This document shows, piece after piece, positions 5,501 through 6,937 of a DNA stretch of 6,937 nt. Position 1 is the first letter of the stretch. The number at the start of each line of letters is the position of its first letter. The position numbers and the translations under genes were made by a program. The notes below the pieces were generated by a model. That model had not been told where the DNA came from and did no database searches. It saw only the letters and a program-made list of their open reading frames with translations. Source of the stretch: Candidatus Parcubacteria bacterium (lineage in GTDB: Bacteria > Patescibacteriota > Patescibacteriia > Patescibacteriales > Patescibacteriaceae); the NCBI GenBank assembly GCA_023459655.1, contig JAEWTE010000057.1:1-6937 (forward strand), read 5' to 3'.

Positions 5501-6937
5501 TGGTTTGCCCGTTGGTAGTCAAATCGAAGCCGGTGGTTATTTTTTATTGGCCAGTGCTGATTATTCTGGTCTGACTTGGCCGGATTATCGGCATAGTGGT
5601 AATTGGGGATTATCTGATGATGGTGGGCATGTTCGTTTAGTTAATCATCAACAAGGTATTGCTGATCAGGTTGGCTATAATCAGGCTGATGATCCTGAAG
5701 GTCAACCGGCGATAGCTGATTTGTCGGCTAATTATAGTTTGCAGCGTAAAGCCTCGGCTCAATCGACTGCAGCTAGTTTATCGTCTGGTGGTTATGAGTT
5801 TAGTTTGGGTAATGGCTGGGATACTGATAATAATCAACAGGATTTTGTCGAGCAGCCGGTTGTTTTTGCTCGATCTAGTAATCAACAGACTTTTGATCAA
5901 GCTTCACTAAGTTCAGGGCTTAATCATCTTTGGCATTTTAATGAATGTTTAGGTTCGACTGTTTATGATTTTGTTGGCTTAGCTCATATTAATAATCAGC
6001 CGTTTACTTGGTTGGTTGGGCGCTATGATTGTGCCGGTTATCAGACCTGGGAGAATCCAGCAGTTAATTTAGAATTGTCCACGTCAATTGATCCGGCTGG
6101 GGTTACTTTAGCCTATTGGTGGCGTAATGCTTCTTATCCTAATGAAGGTCGTGGTCACGAGTATTTAACTTCAGCCGATGGTCAGATTATTTTAGGCTTG
6201 ACGCCATCATCGCTTGGTTCATTGCAATTTTGGCATTATGGTCAAAGCTATAATTTATTTGATATCATGCCCAATGATACTGATTGGCACCTATTGGTTG
6301 CTACTCAGGAGCGTAATCAGATCAAGTTTTATATTGATGGACATTTAAAGTTTGAAGCAGCGGCTGAATATAATCCGCCTCGGTTAATTTCTAGATTAGA
6401 TCTAGCTGATGAAAACTGGCCAATTACTCGTGACCAGTTGGCAATTTGGCGGCGAGCCTTAAGTTTGTCAGAAATTCGTCAATTATATCAATTATCTCAA
6501 CCACTTGCTCCACAACCCCAGCGGCCACTACAGGTTGACCCAATCGCTGTTTATCATTGGTCGTTTGATGAAGGCGATGCGGCTACGGCTTATGATAATT
6601 TATTATCAACTCCACTGGGGCCGGTTCAGCGCTGGATTTATAGTCCGTTCAATTTAGGAGTTCGCTTAGAACACCCTGGTGATTTATTGGCTAGTCTGAG
6701 CCAACCAATAATTAATCAAGATGTGTCTTTATCGTTTTGGTGGCGTAATTCTTCGCACCCTAATGAAGGGCGAGCCAATATAGTTCTTTATAATTCTTCT
6801 GGTGGTGCTTCATTTGGTCTAGCAGCTGGCAGTTATGGCCTTAAGGTTTATTTTAATGGTATTGGTTGGTATCCGCTTAGTTTGCCAATTGATGGGGATG
6901 ATTGGCATCATGTTGCCTTGGTTTATGATTCCTATGC
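2592..6937 (+). CDS. Giant exported protein: phospholipase C/P1-nuclease-like + thermonuclease + Ig/FN3-like + lamin-tail + LamG domains (3' end outside window)
   Basis: 1448 codons are open without a break to the window edge. Signal peptide: MRRG, a hydrophobic core at 5-16 and a VQA cleavage site after residue 23. Residues 24-285 form a zinc-dependent phospholipase C/P1-nuclease-like domain: His30, Asp65, His74, then His142-x3-Asp146-x5-His152 in LHLLHDNSVPAH, then His158-x3-Asp162. A Ser/Thr linker covers 331-354. A thermonuclease domain (360-499) has Asp371 (VIDGDTIEL), Arg382, Asp387 and Glu390 (RYIGIDAPE) and Arg434 (YGRLLRYV), matching the catalytic set of staphylococcal nuclease. After a second linker (503-547) come two Ig-like repeats (554-636, 638-721), each with a C-x9-C pair, a beta domain (722-806), an FN3-like domain (807-907, RARDQAGN), a lamin-tail domain (916-1090, DEFVELYNP) and two LamG domains (1110-1301, 1318 to the edge). 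It is likely cell-surface or secreted, cutting nucleic acids and perhaps phospholipids. Substrates are inferred from family only, and the anchor, if any, lies outside the window. Confidence 0.92.
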   Translation, partial: MRRGITIIWLLFLLLIDWPIVQAYDHAITHPRLVSWSVQAYNLAYKPSLGSTELNWLAAGSVAEDQPVLRTMNHFWWPQVNRPLSSGAYGLLLLNSSPSWGWSAQTQLDLIYGPSFSWQQAIVEYRRGRYQSAFIHLGHVLHLLHDNSVPAHVRNDPHELGDSLENWLWQHQQELTTLTAIIRPRCSDYYDCFTQLAQVVNQNFFSQDTISGPDGVGDWPDQPQIKQWPAVDGYIIHRGYRLAYYQSARRRFILDDQVHRDYWSQIAPLAVGFGAELIRLFFIAVNDQSEVIANPAWWQRLWATWTGRSANQVVEVIADGNQLSDYPEPLSIATSSVSSSMAIISSTAVTTTSLIEAIPVTVLLKRVIDGDTIELVDGRQVRYIGIDAPELAQSSGQASQCLAEQAKLRNQQLLANQTLRLVADSGGEQDNYGRLLRYVYAGDVFVNEQLAADGLARVFFCAANQANCPPAHDQARRQQISLAGQAAQQNKSGVYSQQCLVQTTASAIVISQASSTKPSTAVSSIITPPISSSSKSSSTITTTTSLAIKTDLQPPDTIITTDLPPAINTGTARFLLTATEPASFECRLNDQKWKTCSADYQLKNLVSGQYSLAARAIDLSGNIDPTPAVHQWIIDKQRPTISWLTKPSSTLTSDESIFAVQVNEPADLFCQLDGQAEQPCPTDLRYDDLSAGQHQLIIRARDLAGNYSAQLSYKWTIIVIVPPGQVFIDFPPDDPWFSSSTSITITGRSSSAGPVLVNGQSAQLLADNHWRSAVKLVAGLNNLLIWSENELDQAGPTTSLSIILDNIKPSSSLTALPETVDELDFVVSWFGQDLGESASGHLVFDVQYRLGSESWQPWLSAVDYTSAIFNQAAAVGQKISFRCRARDQAGNWENWPTNSAADTFTRLAEPPAEPALKIVISQLATRGVGGASDEFVELYNPNNQVVDLSNWRLQSKSAAGTVWINRLGTDGLPVGSQIEAGGYFLLASADYSGLTWPDYRHSGNWGLSDDGGHVRLVNHQQGIADQVGYNQADDPEGQPAIADLSANYSLQRKASAQSTAASLSSGGYEFSLGNGWDTDNNQQDFVEQPVVFARSSNQQTFDQASLSSGLNHLWHFNECLGSTVYDFVGLAHINNQPFTWLVGRYDCAGYQTWENPAVNLELSTSIDPAGVTLAYWWRNASYPNEGRGHEYLTSADGQIILGLTPSSLGSLQFWHYGQSYNLFDIMPNDTDWHLLVATQERNQIKFYIDGHLKFEAAAEYNPPRLISRLDLADENWPITRDQLAIWRRALSLSEIRQLYQLSQPLAPQPQRPLQVDPIAVYHWSFDEGDAATAYDNLLSTPLGPVQRWIYSPFNLGVRLEHPGDLLASLSQPIINQDVSLSFWWRNSSHPNEGRANIVLYNSSGGASFGLAAGSYGLKVYFNGIGWYPLSLPIDGDDWHHVALVYDSY
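2595..2603 (+). promoter_or_regulatory. Shine-Dalgarno-like AGGAGGGGG placed just after the start codon
   Basis: The codons AGG AGG GGG directly follow the ATG at 2592, so the only strong Shine-Dalgarno-like purine run of the window lies inside the coding sequence. No ATG, GTG or TTG sits 5-10 bases after it in frame: the next codons are ATT ACC ATT ATT, and the first TTG at 2631 would remove most of the signal peptide. The ATG is kept because MRRG gives a proper basic n-region. The run may still hold ribosomes finishing the upstream gene three bases before. Confidence 0.4.
6117..6773 (+). repeat. Diverged direct repeat from duplicated LamG domains
   Basis: About 35 bases at 6117-6152 and at 6738-6773 are nearly the same at DNA level, beginning TGGTGGCGTAAT and containing CCTAATGAAGG, with about five mismatches. 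They encode WWRNASYPNEGR (1176-1187) and WWRNSSHPNEGR (1383-1394). The second module sits 207 residues after the first, so an entire LamG unit was duplicated. The first copy has Cys1119 and Cys1147, which the second lacks. Confidence 0.65.

Noticed and set aside
1..6937. CRISPR array, insertion sequence or integrase site
   Set aside because: No regularly spaced identical repeats, transposase or recombinase motifs, or terminal inverted repeats were seen.

Overview
The window most likely comes from a Patescibacteria (CPR) genome. This is inferred from the AT-leaning sequence, from a short C-terminal motif (GKILLQ...AWYV...GKRYYLG...AYGVMR) that I know as recurrent in CPR envelope proteins, from a lamin-tail domain closed by the GNGWDTDNN...DF pattern familiar from the same genomes, and from start codons with no Shine-Dalgarno sequence ahead of them. 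No 16S rRNA or other marker gene is present, so the phylum is an inference. UGA is not used as a sense codon in any of the four frames, which argues against the code-25 lineages.

Layout. (1) Positions 1-845, minus strand: the N-terminal 281 residues of a polyprenyl-phosphate sugar phosphotransferase of the WcaJ/WbaP/ExoY type, cut by the window edge just where the catalytic domain begins. (2) Positions 846-1036: a divergent intergenic region with one good sigma70-type promoter pointing each way. (3) Positions 1037-1954: a membrane protein with a zinc ribbon, one TM helix, a coiled coil, two calcium-loop repeats and the CPR motif. (4) Positions 1955-2114: an intrinsic terminator, then a large stem-loop whose six-G loop can pair with a CCTCCC just before the next start codon. 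(5) Positions 2115-2588: a small membrane-anchored protein of unknown function. (6) Positions 2592 to the end: a very large exported multidomain protein, 1448 residues visible and still open, separated from gene (5) by one in-frame TAG and three bases.

The large protein carries, in order: signal peptide, zinc-dependent phospholipase C/P1-nuclease-like domain, Ser/Thr linker, staphylococcal-nuclease (thermonuclease) domain, Ser/Thr linker, two Ig-like repeats, a further beta domain, an FN3-like domain, a lamin-tail domain, and two LamG/concanavalin-like domains (the second cut by the edge). The key residues of both hydrolase domains are largely intact.

The cluster reads as cell-envelope biology. 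One gene starts surface glycan synthesis, and on the other strand lie envelope-anchored proteins and an exported double hydrolase with adhesive modules. A role in attacking or scavenging lipids or nucleic acids from a host or neighbouring cell is plausible but is inference. The most interesting items are the phospholipase/nuclease fusion and the putative pseudoknotted RNA ahead of the gene at 2115.
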